DNA of 64,000 nucleotides from the NCBI RefSeq assembly GCF_019195455.1, contig NZ_JAIMBW010000001.1, positions 558,001-622,000 of the forward strand. Reading direction: 5' to 3'. Under the pieces are notes generated by a model. The model did no database searches. It had not been told where the DNA came from and was given only the letters and a program-made list of their open reading frames with translations. A program made the position numbers and the translations under genes. Positions 41,215 to 50,499 of this stretch are shown in pieces; the first letter of the stretch is position 1; each line of letters begins with the position of its first letter. The DNA comes from Gymnodinialimonas phycosphaerae. GTDB lineage: Bacteria > Pseudomonadota > Alphaproteobacteria > Rhodobacterales > Rhodobacteraceae.

Positions 41215-41228
41215 TTGACTCAGATCAA
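41215..41228. promoter_or_regulatory. FnrL/FNR box upstream of hemA
   Basis: TTGACTCAGATCAA matches the FNR-type consensus TTGAT-N4-ATCAA with one difference. It lies about 130 bp before the hemA start. FnrL control of hemA is known in Rhodobacter sphaeroides, which strengthens the call. Confidence 0.7.
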
Positions 41229-41360
41229 AGCTTCCATCGCGGCAAAATGTAGCTTGGCCTAAACGGTCTTCGGACCATATGTCAGGCCAACGCGGGAATC
41301 GTCCTGCACAAAGCCATCGATCTGAGGGGGCCACCGCGCGCCCCGTAAGGGAGACCGCCA

Positions 41361-42584
41361 GTGAACTACGACACCGCGCTCGACGCAGCCATCGGCAAGC
41401 TGCACGAGGAAGGCCGCTACCGCACATTCATCGACATCGAGCGCAAGCGCGGTCAGTTCCCCCATGCGGTCTGGACCCGGCCCGACGGCTCGGAGCAAGA
41501 GATCACGGTGTGGTGCGGCAACGACTATCTTGGCATGGGCCAGCACCCGGTTGTGCTGGCGGCGATGCACGAGGCGCTGGAAGCGACGGGCGCAGGCTCG
41601 GGCGGGACGCGGAACATCTCGGGCACGACGGTCTATCACAAGGCGCTGGAGGCAGAGCTGTGCGACCTGCACAACAAGGAGGCCGCGTTGGTCTTCACCT
41701 CGGCCTATATCGCCAATGACGCAACGCTGTCGACGCTGCCCAAGCTGTTTCCCGGCCTGATCATCTATTCCGACGCGCTGAACCATGCCTCCATGATCGA
41801 GGGGGTGCGCCGCAACGGCGGTGCCAAGCGCATCTTCCGCCATAACGACGTGGCCCACCTGCGCGAGTTGCTGGAGGCCGACGATCCGGCCGCGCCCAAG
41901 CTGATTGCGTTTGAATCGATCTATTCGATGGACGGCGATTTCGGCCCGATCAAAGAGCTTTGTGACCTGGCCGACGAATTCGGCGCGCTGACCTACCTTG
42001 ATGAAGTCCACGCCGTCGGCCTTTACGGCCCGCGCGGGGCAGGGGTGGCCGAGCGTGATGGCCTGATGGACCGAGTCGACATCATCAACGGCACGCTTGG
42101 CAAGGCCTACGGCGTGCACGGCGGCTATATCGCGGCCAGCGCCAAGATGTGTGACGCGGTACGCAGCTACGCGCCCGGCTTCATCTTCACGACCTCCATT
42201 CCGCCCGCCGTGGCGGCGGGGGCTGCGGCCTCTGTCCGGCATCTGAAGACGGATCAGGCCCTGCGTGATCTGCATCAGGAACGCGCGGCGGTGCTGAAGT
42301 TGCGCCTGAAGGTCATGGGCTTTCCGGTGATCGATCATGGGTCGCACATCGTGCCCGTGATGGTGGGCAATCCGGTGCACACCAAAGCCATTTCCGACGC
42401 CCTTCTGGCGGATTTCGGCATCTACTGTCAGCCGATCAACTACCCCACCGTGCCCCGCGGGACCGAGCGTTTGCGCTTCACCCCCTCACCGGTGCACGAC
42501 ATGGGCATGATCGACGGGCTGGTCCGCGCGATGGACGGTCTATGGTCCCATTGCGCGTTGAACAGGCAGGAACTGGCGGGCTGA
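41361..42584 (+). CDS. hemA: 5-aminolevulinate synthase
   Basis: A 407-residue PLP enzyme condensing glycine and succinyl-CoA, the first step of haem (and where present bacteriochlorophyll) synthesis by the C4 route typical of alphaproteobacteria. Key parts: [60 protein letters not shown] (PLP Asp) and [19 protein letters not shown] with the PLP-binding Lys near residue 245. The start codon is GTG, with TAAGGGAGACC just upstream. An FnrL-like box suggests oxygen control. No other haem or photosynthesis gene is adjacent. Confidence 0.96.
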   Translation: MNYDTALDAAIGKLHEEGRYRTFIDIERKRGQFPHAVWTRPDGSEQEITVWCGNDYLGMGQHPVVLAAMHEALEATGAGSGGTRNISGTTVYHKALEAELCDLHNKEAALVFTSAYIANDATLSTLPKLFPGLIIYSDALNHASMIEGVRRNGGAKRIFRHNDVAHLRELLEADDPAAPKLIAFESIYSMDGDFGPIKELCDLADEFGALTYLDEVHAVGLYGPRGAGVAERDGLMDRVDIINGTLGKAYGVHGGYIAASAKMCDAVRSYAPGFIFTTSIPPAVAAGAAASVRHLKTDQALRDLHQERAAVLKLRLKVMGFPVIDHGSHIVPVMVGNPVHTKAISDALLADFGIYCQPINYPTVPRGTERLRFTPSPVHDMGMIDGLVRAMDGLWSHCALNRQELAG

Positions 42585-42854
42585 CGCTCCTAAATCCTGC
42601 GCGCCAGTGATTTTGCCGCATCTCCGTCGGCTTCTTCTAGTCCCTTAAAATGCAATGGAAATGATGCGCGCAAACCCGCCGACACCCCTAATTTGCCGTG
42701 CTTGCGGGGTGCATTCGTGCAACGTCCCATGATAGCAGGGTCAAAAGGTTGCGGTTATCCTTTGGGAATCATGCCATATGGGGTAACATCTAGGGACACT
42801 TGGGCGCTCGACCACTAGGCATGGTGGGCTAGCCATAGAATCGGGGCAGGCCGC

Positions 42855-44324
42855 ATGGGCCAGGACAACGGTCAGTATTGGGACCATGAGGCAACGGGTC
42901 AGGCGGACGTGTCTGAAGCCATGTCTCAAGACGTTTCCGCCGCGCCGGGCAACGCCGCCGTTCCCGCCTTCGATGGCTATGACCTGCTTGATGTCCCCCT
43001 TGGCGATCTGATGCGCGGAGAACGCGCAACCCTCGGCAAATCGCTCCTTGATGTGGAGCGGGAGCTGCGCATTCGCGCCACCTATATTGCAGCCATCGAA
43101 AACGGCGATGTCGGCGCGTTCCAGTCGCAGGGCTTTATCGCGGGCTACGTCCGGTCTTACGCGCGGTATCTGGGGATCGATCCGGAATGGACCTTCCGCC
43201 GCTTTTGCGACGAAACGGGCTTTCGCGGCATCCACGGTGGCGCCAACAATCAGGCCTCCGAGGTCAAGCGTCAGGTCTCCAGCGCGCCGCGCCGGATGGA
43301 CCCGAACGAGGTGATGTCATCCTCGCGCATCTCTTACGCGCCCACCCGCGACAGCCTGTTTTCGCGGATCGAGCCGGGTGCGCTGGGCTCCTTTGCCGTC
43401 TTGGTCGTGCTGGCCGTCGGCATCGGCTACGGGGCCTGGGCGATCCTGAACGACATCCAGCGCCTGCAAATCGCCCCCATCGATGAAGCCCCTGCCGTGC
43501 CCTTGGCACAGCTTGACCCGCTGGTGGGGGTCGAGACCGGGACAGGGGCCTTCGGGGCCGATCAGTCCTTCGATATCGCCATGCCCGGCCCCGAGGCGGG
43601 CAACACGCTCTATCGTCCGCAAGCCCTTGAAGCGCCGGTGCTGACCCCGCGCGACGGCGCGCTGGCCAGTTTGAACCCCGATGAGGTTGGCACGCTTGCC
43701 GGTGGCACCGCCCGGCCCGCCACGGGCACCGACGTGATCGCCAGCGCCGATCCGGCCACAGCCGCGGCAGAGGGCACGGTGCGGGTCACCGCAGGCCGCG
43801 CCGATGAGGTGATGATTTTCGCCACCCGTCCCACCTGGGTGCGCGTGACCTCTGCCGATGGGGCCACGATCTATGAGGCGACCTTGAACGCGGGCGACAG
43901 CTACGTGGTCCCCACGACCGATTCCGCGCCGCGTCTGCGCTCGGGCAATGCGGGCTCACTTTACTTTGCGGTCAACGGTGTGGCCCTTGGCCCCGCAGGC
44001 CCCGGTGCCACCATCGTGCGCGATGTGGAATTGTCCGCCGATGCCGTCACCGCCACCTACCAGATCGCCGATACGCAGGCCGATCCAGACCTGACCCAGG
44101 TCGCCTCGCTGATGTTCGATGCCACTACCGTGCCCGATGTCGCCCCCGTCGTGCCGCAAGCGCCCGTGACCGCCTACAATCCCACGGACCCCGCGCCGCA
44201 ACCGCTGGGGCTGTTCCCCGAGATCCCCGCCGATGTGGCCGCCGCAATCACCGCCAGCAACGCGCTGCCTGTCACCGTGCAGACGCCCACCGCCAGCGAC
44301 CCGCGCCCGCAACAGCGCCCCTAA
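42855..44324 (+). CDS. RodZ-like helix-turn-helix membrane protein (DUF4115)
   Basis: A 489-residue protein with a cytoplasmic HTH_25 domain (LGKSLLDVERELRIRATYIA, then AIENGDVGAFQSQGFIAGYV and RSYARYLGIDPEW), one membrane segment (LGSFAVLVVLAVGIGYGAWA, about residues 175-195), a Pro/Ala-rich periplasmic linker, and a DUF4115 domain with VRVTSADGATIYEATLNAG and GDSYVVPTTDSAPRLRSGN. It fits the RodZ architecture that ties MreB to cell shape, but its long linker and position next to ispG are those of the rhodobacterial variant. Placement in front of ispG matches RodZ context in other bacteria. Confidence 0.85.
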   Translation: MGQDNGQYWDHEATGQADVSEAMSQDVSAAPGNAAVPAFDGYDLLDVPLGDLMRGERATLGKSLLDVERELRIRATYIAAIENGDVGAFQSQGFIAGYVRSYARYLGIDPEWTFRRFCDETGFRGIHGGANNQASEVKRQVSSAPRRMDPNEVMSSSRISYAPTRDSLFSRIEPGALGSFAVLVVLAVGIGYGAWAILNDIQRLQIAPIDEAPAVPLAQLDPLVGVETGTGAFGADQSFDIAMPGPEAGNTLYRPQALEAPVLTPRDGALASLNPDEVGTLAGGTARPATGTDVIASADPATAAAEGTVRVTAGRADEVMIFATRPTWVRVTSADGATIYEATLNAGDSYVVPTTDSAPRLRSGNAGSLYFAVNGVALGPAGPGATIVRDVELSADAVTATYQIADTQADPDLTQVASLMFDATTVPDVAPVVPQAPVTAYNPTDPAPQPLGLFPEIPADVAAAITASNALPVTVQTPTASDPRPQQRP

Positions 44325-44377
44325 TGCACTGGGGCCACATTCCCGATCCCAGCCATCCCTGGCGCGCCGTTCCCCCG

Positions 44378-44399
44378 TTCATCTTGCCAAATACAACTC
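44378..44399 (-). repeat. interspersed mini-repeat, copy C
   Basis: Leftward TTGTATTTGGCAAGATGAA with GCCTGCGCGGG upstream and GGGGGAACGGCGCGCC downstream. It sits in the 196-bp gap between the RodZ-like gene and ispG and is extended in similarity to copy B on both sides. Confidence 0.75.
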
Positions 44400-44520
44400 A
44401 ATCCGACGCGACCATCCCGCGCAGGCGTCGGGGTCTTTTTGCCCCACCGCGCCCGCGCGCCGTTGTCCAGTCCGCCTGACAGGTCTATCTTGAGCCGCAA
44501 GCAGCGCAAAAAGGCTTCCC

Positions 44521-45654
44521 ATGTCCCACAATCCGATCCGCCCGTGGCGTAATATCGACCGCCGGAAATCCCGCCAGATCATGGTGGGCAACGTCCCCGT
44601 GGGCGGCGACGCGCCGATTTCTGTGCAGACGATGACGAACACGCTGACCACCGACGCGAAGGCCACGATCAAGCAGGTGATCGCGGCGGCCGAGGCGGGG
44701 GCCGATATCGTCCGCGTTTCTGTCCCCGACGCCGAAAGCGCCCGCGCGATGCACGAGATCTGCCGCGAAAGCCCGGTGCCGATCGTGGCCGACATCCATT
44801 TCCACTACAAACGCGGGATCGAAGCGGCCGAGGCGGGCGCGGCCTGCCTGCGGATCAATCCGGGCAACATCGGCGATGCGAGCCGCGTGAAGGAAGTGGT
44901 GCGCGCCGCGCGCGACAACAATTGCTCCATCCGCATCGGCGTGAACGCGGGCAGCCTGGAAAAGCACCTGCTGGAAAAATACGGCGAGCCGTGCCCCGAC
45001 GCGATGGTGGAATCCGGCATGCATCACATCAAGCTGTTGGAAGACAACGACTTTCACGAGTTCAAGATCTCGATGAAAGCCTCGGACATCTTCATGACGG
45101 CGGCCGCTTATCAGCAATTGGCCGAGCAGACCGACGCGCCCTTTCACATGGGCATCACCGAGGCGGGCGGTTTTGTGGGCGGCACGGTGAAATCCGCCAT
45201 CGGCCTTGGTAATCTGCTCTGGGCCGGTATCGGGGACACGATGCGGGTGTCGCTGTCCGCCGACCCGGTGGAAGAGGTCAAGATCGGGTTCGAGATCCTC
45301 AAATCCCTGGGCCTGCGCCACCGGGGCGTGAACATCATCTCTTGCCCGTCCTGTGCGCGGCAGGGCTTTGACGTGATCAAGACAGTAGAAAAGCTGGAGC
45401 AGCGGCTGGAGCATATCAAGACGCCCATGTCCCTGTCGATCATCGGTTGTGTCGTCAACGGCCCCGGCGAGGCGCTGATGACCGACGTGGGCTTCACCGG
45501 CGGCGGCGCGGGCAGCGGAATGGTCTACCTGGCGGGCAAGCAGAGCCACAAGCTAAGCAATGACCAGATGGTCGATCACATCGTCGAACAGGTGGAAAAG
45601 AAGGCCGCAGAGCTTGAGGCCGAGCGCATCGCGGCGGAGAAGGCGGCGCAATAG
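44521..45654 (+). CDS. ispG: (E)-4-hydroxy-3-methylbut-2-enyl-diphosphate synthase
   Basis: A 377-residue [4Fe-4S] enzyme of the MEP isoprenoid pathway. It begins with [20 protein letters not shown], has [39 protein letters not shown], and the cluster cysteines in [13 protein letters not shown] (C-x2-C) and [13 protein letters not shown] (third Cys), as expected for IspG. Length is standard. It follows the RodZ-like gene in the same direction; the mini-repeat in between argues for a separate promoter or a processed transcript. Convergent with a leftward SRPBCC gene, 12 bp apart. Confidence 0.96.
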   Translation: MSHNPIRPWRNIDRRKSRQIMVGNVPVGGDAPISVQTMTNTLTTDAKATIKQVIAAAEAGADIVRVSVPDAESARAMHEICRESPVPIVADIHFHYKRGIEAAEAGAACLRINPGNIGDASRVKEVVRAARDNNCSIRIGVNAGSLEKHLLEKYGEPCPDAMVESGMHHIKLLEDNDFHEFKISMKASDIFMTAAAYQQLAEQTDAPFHMGITEAGGFVGGTVKSAIGLGNLLWAGIGDTMRVSLSADPVEEVKIGFEILKSLGLRHRGVNIISCPSCARQGFDVIKTVEKLEQRLEHIKTPMSLSIIGCVVNGPGEALMTDVGFTGGGAGSGMVYLAGKQSHKLSNDQMVDHIVEQVEKKAAELEAERIAAEKAAQ

Positions 45655-45666
45655 GCCCCGCGCCCC

Positions 45667-46146
45667 TCAGATCCCCGCGAACCCGGTCGTTGCCAAGTGA
45701 TGCAGGCGCCTTTGGCGGTGCGCGAACAGGGCCCGCGCGAAAGCCGCGACCAGGGCCGTTTTCCAGCCCGCCTCGATTTCCACCCGGTCGGTATAGCGCG
45801 TGCGACCCGTCCCATCCGCTATGGCGGTCAGGCGGTGGTCCCATCGCGCGATCAGTGCGGCGTGCCCGTTGTCTCGCATCAGGAATTGTCCCTCCGGGCA
45901 GGGGGGGAAGGATATGTTGATGACCTGTCGCCCCGGGGGAAGAACACCAAGGAACCGAACCTGTACCGCGTAGGCGCCCGGACCAAAGCGGTCGGGCCAG
46001 GCGGGGGGATGGATCAAGCGGAACCGAAGGATCGGCGCACAGACCGCCTGCATCAGGCCGGGCCGCGTCATGGCATCGCGTACCGCGACCAAGGGGGCGG
46101 GCAGTGTGATGGATCGCTCCATCACTGCGACGTTTCTACCGTCCAT
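45667..46146 (-). CDS. SRPBCC-like hypothetical protein
   Basis: A 159-residue cytoplasmic protein beginning MDGRNVAVMERSITLPAPLV with an SRPBCC-type first strand and helix, then FGPGAYAVQVRFLGVLPPGR, NISFPPCPEG, and a Trp/Arg-rich strand (ALIARWDHRLTAIADGTGRT), ending with the typical long C-terminal helix (AFARALFAHRQRRLHHLA). START-like lipid or ligand binding is plausible. The start at 46146 is supported by a GTGGAGG ribosome site; a later Met at 46122 has none. It is divergent from the FAD-linked oxidase, with only 73 bp between starts, so they may share regulation. Confidence 0.72.
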   Translation of the reverse strand: MDGRNVAVMERSITLPAPLVAVRDAMTRPGLMQAVCAPILRFRLIHPPAWPDRFGPGAYAVQVRFLGVLPPGRQVINISFPPCPEGQFLMRDNGHAALIARWDHRLTAIADGTGRTRYTDRVEIEAGWKTALVAAFARALFAHRQRRLHHLATTGFAGI

Positions 46147-46219
46147 GCATCCTCCACTGGTCTCCGAGAACCGCGCTGCCTATGATCGGGTGCAATGGAC
46201 GTACGGGGGAGACGACAAG

Positions 46220-47623
46220 ATGGCGCTACTCGCTGATCTACCGCGCAATGAGGATGGCATCGCCACGGCCCTTGCCGTTTTGACACAAGCCTATGGTCCC
46301 CGCGTGGAGACCGGGCAATCCCTGCGCGAACAGCACGGCCATACGACCACCTGGCTGCGCAACCAGCCGCCCGATGCGGTGATTTTCCCGCAAAGCACTG
46401 AAGAAGTGCAGGACATCGTCCGCATCTGCGCCACGCACCGGGTGCCGATCATTCCGTTTGGCACCGGCACCTCGCTGGAGGGGCACGTGAACGCGCCCGC
46501 GGGGGGAATATCCCTTGATTTCAGCCAGATGGACGCGATCCTTGCGGTCCATGCCGAAGATATGGACGTGGTGATCCAGCCCGGTGTGACGCGCAAGGCG
46601 CTAAACACCCACCTGCGCGACACGGGGCTGTTCTTCCCGATCGATCCCGGTGCCGATGCCTCGCTTGGGGGCATGGCGGCGACGCGGGCCAGCGGCACCT
46701 GTGCGGTGCGCTACGGCACCATGAAGGACAATGTGTTGGCCCTGAAGGCGGTGTTGCCCTCGGGCGAGGTGGTGAATACGGCGGCACGGGCGCGCAAGAC
46801 CAGCGCGGGCTATGATTTGACGCGGCTGATGGTCGGCTCCGAAGGGACGCTTGGCCTGATCACCGAATTGACCCTGAAGTTGCAGGGCATCCCCGAGGCG
46901 ACCTCGGCGGCGACGTGTTCTTTCCCCACGGTCGAGGATGCCTGCAACGCGGTCATCGCGTGTTTTCAATACGGCGTCCCCGTTGCGCGGATCGAACTGC
47001 TCAACGCGCTGCAAGTGCGCGCGTGTAACTCCTATTCCAAGCTGACCCTTCCCGAGACGCCCCTGTTATTGCTGGAATTCCACGGCTCCGACACCGGCGT
47101 GACCGAACAGGCAGAGGCCTTTGGCGAGCTCGCGGCGGATCACGGCGGCACAGGATTCACCTTCACCACCCGCGAGGAAGACCGCACCAGGCTGTGGCAG
47201 GCACGCCACGATGCCTATTGGGCGGCCCTGCAACTGCGCCCGGGGGCCCAGGGGATTTCCACCGATGTCTGCGTGCCGCTGTCACGCCTTGCCGATTGCG
47301 TCGCACAGACCGAAGCGAAACTGGCCGAGTTGGACCTGAAAGCGCCCATCGTGGGCCATGTGGGCGACGGTAATTTCCACACGCTGCTGCTGGTCGACAT
47401 GGAAAACCCCTCCGAGATCGCGCGCGCCGAAGGCTATGTCGGCTGGCTTGCCGATCTGGCGATTTCGATGGACGGCACCTGCACCGGCGAACATGGGATC
47501 GGGCAGGGCAAGGCGAAGTACCTGGAACGGGAACTGGGTGCCGGTGCCATGGCAATGATGGCCGCGATCAAGCGCGGCATAGACCCCGACAACATTTTCA
47601 ACCCTGGAAAGATGAACCTCTGA
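46220..47623 (+). CDS. FAD-linked oxidase (D-lactate dehydrogenase/glycolate oxidase GlcD type)
   Basis: A 467-residue flavoprotein of the FAD_binding_4/FAD-oxidase_C family. IIPFGTGTSLEGHVNAPAGG, then ISLDFSQMDAIL and DPGADASLGGMAATRASGTC, bind FAD; SEGTLGLITELTLKLQGIPE closes the FAD domain. The cap and C-terminal domains have GHVGDGNFHTLLLVDM and DGTCTGEHGIGQGKAKYLER (catalytic His-type motifs), ending IKRGIDPDNIFNPGKMNL. It oxidises a D-2-hydroxyacid such as D-lactate to the keto acid. The start MALLADLPRN has GGGGGAGACGACAAG upstream. It shares one base with the VIT gene. Confidence 0.9.
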   Translation: MALLADLPRNEDGIATALAVLTQAYGPRVETGQSLREQHGHTTTWLRNQPPDAVIFPQSTEEVQDIVRICATHRVPIIPFGTGTSLEGHVNAPAGGISLDFSQMDAILAVHAEDMDVVIQPGVTRKALNTHLRDTGLFFPIDPGADASLGGMAATRASGTCAVRYGTMKDNVLALKAVLPSGEVVNTAARARKTSAGYDLTRLMVGSEGTLGLITELTLKLQGIPEATSAATCSFPTVEDACNAVIACFQYGVPVARIELLNALQVRACNSYSKLTLPETPLLLLEFHGSDTGVTEQAEAFGELAADHGGTGFTFTTREEDRTRLWQARHDAYWAALQLRPGAQGISTDVCVPLSRLADCVAQTEAKLAELDLKAPIVGHVGDGNFHTLLLVDMENPSEIARAEGYVGWLADLAISMDGTCTGEHGIGQGKAKYLERELGAGAMAMMAAIKRGIDPDNIFNPGKMNL

Positions 47624-48342
47624 TGGCGCGTCCTGAATCCTCTAGCGTCCCCTCCGCCCATATCGAGCCGCACCTGTCGGGCCGCTCGGGGTGGCTGCGC
47701 GCGGCCGTGATGGGGGCCAACGATGGCATCCTGTCGACCGCCTCGCTGTTGGCGGGGGTGGCGGCGGGCTCGGGGGATCGGGCGACGATCATCCTGGCGG
47801 GTATTGCCGGGGTGGCAGCCGGGGCGCTGAGCATGGCGGCAGGGGAATATGTCTCGGTCTCCAGCCAGGCCGACGTCGAGAAGGCCGATATCGAACGCGA
47901 GCGATCCGAACTTGCCACCAACCCCGAGGCCGAACTGGCCGAATTGACGGCGATCTATGAAGAGCGGGGCTTGCAGCCGGAACTGGCCGCCCGCGTCGCC
48001 ACGGAACTGACCGAGGTAGATGCGCTGACGGCCCATTTGCGCGACGAGATCGGGCTGACCGATCTGTCGCCGCCGCGCCCGGTGCAAGCGGCTGTCGTGT
48101 CGGCCATGACGTTTGCGGCGGGGGCGGCGGTGCCATTGGCGGTGGCCTGGGTCGCGCCGCTGACCAGCGTGGTGCCGTGGGTGGCCGTGGCCACGCTGAT
48201 TGCTTTGGGCTCGCTGGGGGCGCTGGGGGCTCAGGCCGGTGGCGCCCCGCGTGGGCGTGCGGCGGCGCGCGTGATGATCTGGGGGGCGTTGGCGATGGCG
48301 GCGACCACGGCAATCGGCGCCCTGGTGGGTCAGGCGGTCTGA
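47623..48342 (+). CDS. VIT1/CCC1-family metal transporter
   Basis: A 239-residue membrane protein with five hydrophobic segments. LSGRSGWLRAAVMGANDGIL, then STASLLAGVAAGSGD, is the conserved first helix of the vacuolar iron transporter family, followed by GALSMAAGEYVSVSSQADVE and a Glu-rich cytoplasmic loop (ADIERERSELATNPEAELAE) that binds metal in this family. It moves Fe2+ or Mn2+ across the inner membrane. Start and preceding stop share an A (TGATG), so it is translated from the same mRNA as the FAD-linked oxidase, with no obvious functional link. Confidence 0.88.
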   Translation: MARPESSSVPSAHIEPHLSGRSGWLRAAVMGANDGILSTASLLAGVAAGSGDRATIILAGIAGVAAGALSMAAGEYVSVSSQADVEKADIERERSELATNPEAELAELTAIYEERGLQPELAARVATELTEVDALTAHLRDEIGLTDLSPPRPVQAAVVSAMTFAAGAAVPLAVAWVAPLTSVVPWVAVATLIALGSLGALGAQAGGAPRGRAAARVMIWGALAMAATTAIGALVGQAV

Positions 48343-48464
48343 ACCACCCTGCCGCGATGTCGGCGAAATGCCGCTCAAAACGCCGCCGTCGGGGCATTCA
48401 ATACCCTTGCGGGAATATTTGACAGGGGCCATCAGGTAGAATAGCCGCAGCATAGAAATATGCA

Positions 48465-48479
48465 TTAACCAAACCTTAA
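48465..48479. promoter_or_regulatory. CtrA-like box upstream of the CapD-type gene
   Basis: TTAACCAAACCTTAA is TTAA-N7-TTAA, the full CtrA spacing, with the preferred TTAACC left half. It lies 92 bp before the epimerase start in the AT-rich 228-bp gap 48343-48570. Confidence 0.55.
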
Positions 48480-48570
48480 TGATTTTTAGTCGAACTTTAA
48501 TTTATTGGTTCCAAAATTGAGCGTGCAGGGCCCTGCCTTCCGGCAATGCGCACGCCGTTCGGAGGTCGCG

Positions 48571-50439
48571 ATGAGCCTGAAGTCCATGACGCGTCGGCAA
48601 AAGAAGTTCATGTTTTTGGCGTTCGACTGTGCCTTGGTGCCCATCGCTCTGTATTTGGCATTCGCGCTCCGTTTCGGCACCGGGTTGCCGCTGGAACAGG
48701 CAATAAGCTCTTTGCCACTTTTCGTGGTGATGACGTTATTCGGGCCACTCTTGATCGTGGCGTTCCGCCTGCCGTGGATCAAATTGACGGCGCTCGACAT
48801 TTCCGAGTTGTCGCGCATCGCGGCGGCGTCGGCGGTGTTCGGCGTGGCGGCCATGGCTGCCAGCTATTTGCTCAGCCTCGGCGCGCCCCGGTCCGTTCCG
48901 ATCATCTTCGCCGCCCTGTTCTTCGGCCTGTCGGTCGTGGGGCGCACCCTTCTTTACCTGCTGTTGCAACGTCCTTGGCGCAAGGTCGCGGGCGTGCCGG
49001 TGGCAATCTATGGGGCAGGGGCGGCGGGCATTCAATTGGCCTCGGCGCTGCGCCAAAGCGCAGAGGTGCATCCCGTCATCTTCGTTGACGACAACCCTTC
49101 GCTGCGGGGCTTGATCATCTCGGGCCTGACGGTGGCCGCCCCGGCGCGGTTGCGCCAGATGGTCGAGCAGGGCCAAGTCGAGCGGATCCTGGTGGCGATG
49201 CCGTCGCTGCCGAAACCGAAGCTGGATAAGGTGCTGGCCGGGTTGGCCGAATTGCCCTGCGAGGTGCAGGTCCTGCCCTCCTACGTGGATCTGATCTCGG
49301 GGAAAGGGGCCGGGCTAAAGACCGTGTCGCTAGATGCACTTCTGGGGCGCGACAAGGTCGCCTTGGATGTGCCGGAAATCGCCAAGGCTTATGCCGGGCG
49401 GTCGGTCATGGTGACGGGGGCAGGCGGGTCCATCGGGTCCGAGCTGTGCCGCCAGTTGCTTGAATGCAAGCCTGCGCGCATCGTTTTCTTTGAACGATCC
49501 GAGCTGGCGCTGTACCAGATCGATCGCGAATTGCGTGCCGCCGCTTTGGCGCGCGGCATCGATGTGACGGCGCGCTTGGGTTCGGTCACGGATGCACGCC
49601 GGGTCAAGGATGTGATGGCCCAGGAGGCGGTGGAAATCGTGCTTCACGCCGCCGCTTACAAGCACGTGCCGCTGGTCGAAGAGAATGAGTTGGAGGGCGC
49701 GCGCAACAATACCCTCGGGACCCAGACGGTCGCCGCCGCCGCCGAGGCCGCGGGGTGTGAGCGGTTCATCCTTGTCTCAACCGACAAGGCGGTGTGGCCG
49801 ACGAATATCATGGGCGCGACCAAGCGCATGGCCGAACTGGTCATTCAGGACATGGCCTCCCGGCCCACGAATACGCGCTTTTCCATGGTGCGCTTCGGCA
49901 ATGTTCTGGGCTCGTCCGGGTCCGTGCTGCCGCTGTTCCAGGACCAGATCCGTGCCGGCGGGCCTGTGACCGTCACCCATGGCGAGGTGACGCGGTTCTT
50001 CATGACCATCCCCGAGGCTGCGCGCCTCGTGCTGCTGGCAGGCGCCTTTTCCAAGGGCGGCGATGTCTTCGTGCTGGATATGGGCAAACCGATGCGCATC
50101 CTTGATATCGCCAAGCGCATGATCGAGATGTCTGGCTCGGTGGTGCAGGAAAAACCCGATGGTCCCGGCATCGCGATCGAGATCAGTGGCCTGCGCCCCG
50201 GTGAAAAGCTTTATGAAGAGCTGTTGATCGACGAGGGCTCCATGGTTGCCACGCCCCACGAGAAGATCCTGCGCGCCGAGGAGGATTGCCAGAGCCAGAT
50301 CGAGGTGGCCGGGATGATGAAAGAGCTGCGCACCGCGATCGACACCAGCGACACGGCCCGCGTCCGCAAGGCGGTGGAGGGCTTCGTCAAGGGCTACCAC
50401 GTGCCCCTGAAGGACGGCACCGGGCCCACCACCGGCTAG
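48571..50439 (+). CDS. CapD/WbpM/FlaA1-type polysaccharide biosynthesis epimerase/dehydratase
   Basis: A 622-residue inner-membrane enzyme. Four hydrophobic segments occupy residues 1-140, then a first Rossmann-like domain (VAIYGAGAAGIQLASALRQS), then the catalytic SDR domain: SVMVTGAGGSIGSELCRQLL, VEIVLHAAAYKHVPLVEENE, LVSTDKAVWPTNIMGATKRM and ISGLRPGEKLYEELL. The last gives the M-x-x-x-K variant of the usual Y-x-x-x-K, as in FlaA1/PglF/WbpM. It modifies UDP-GlcNAc-like sugars for capsule or glycan synthesis. In STDKAVWPTN the usual Asn is replaced by Trp. GGAGGTCGCG precedes the ATG. No further polysaccharide genes follow. Confidence 0.9.
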   Translation: MSLKSMTRRQKKFMFLAFDCALVPIALYLAFALRFGTGLPLEQAISSLPLFVVMTLFGPLLIVAFRLPWIKLTALDISELSRIAAASAVFGVAAMAASYLLSLGAPRSVPIIFAALFFGLSVVGRTLLYLLLQRPWRKVAGVPVAIYGAGAAGIQLASALRQSAEVHPVIFVDDNPSLRGLIISGLTVAAPARLRQMVEQGQVERILVAMPSLPKPKLDKVLAGLAELPCEVQVLPSYVDLISGKGAGLKTVSLDALLGRDKVALDVPEIAKAYAGRSVMVTGAGGSIGSELCRQLLECKPARIVFFERSELALYQIDRELRAAALARGIDVTARLGSVTDARRVKDVMAQEAVEIVLHAAAYKHVPLVEENELEGARNNTLGTQTVAAAAEAAGCERFILVSTDKAVWPTNIMGATKRMAELVIQDMASRPTNTRFSMVRFGNVLGSSGSVLPLFQDQIRAGGPVTVTHGEVTRFFMTIPEAARLVLLAGAFSKGGDVFVLDMGKPMRILDIAKRMIEMSGSVVQEKPDGPGIAIEISGLRPGEKLYEELLIDEGSMVATPHEKILRAEEDCQSQIEVAGMMKELRTAIDTSDTARVRKAVEGFVKGYHVPLKDGTGPTTG

Positions 50440-50499
50440 GGGCGCCAGGGGCCGGCCCCAAGGCGGGGACGTGTCCCGCCACGGGCAAGGCTTTGGGCT

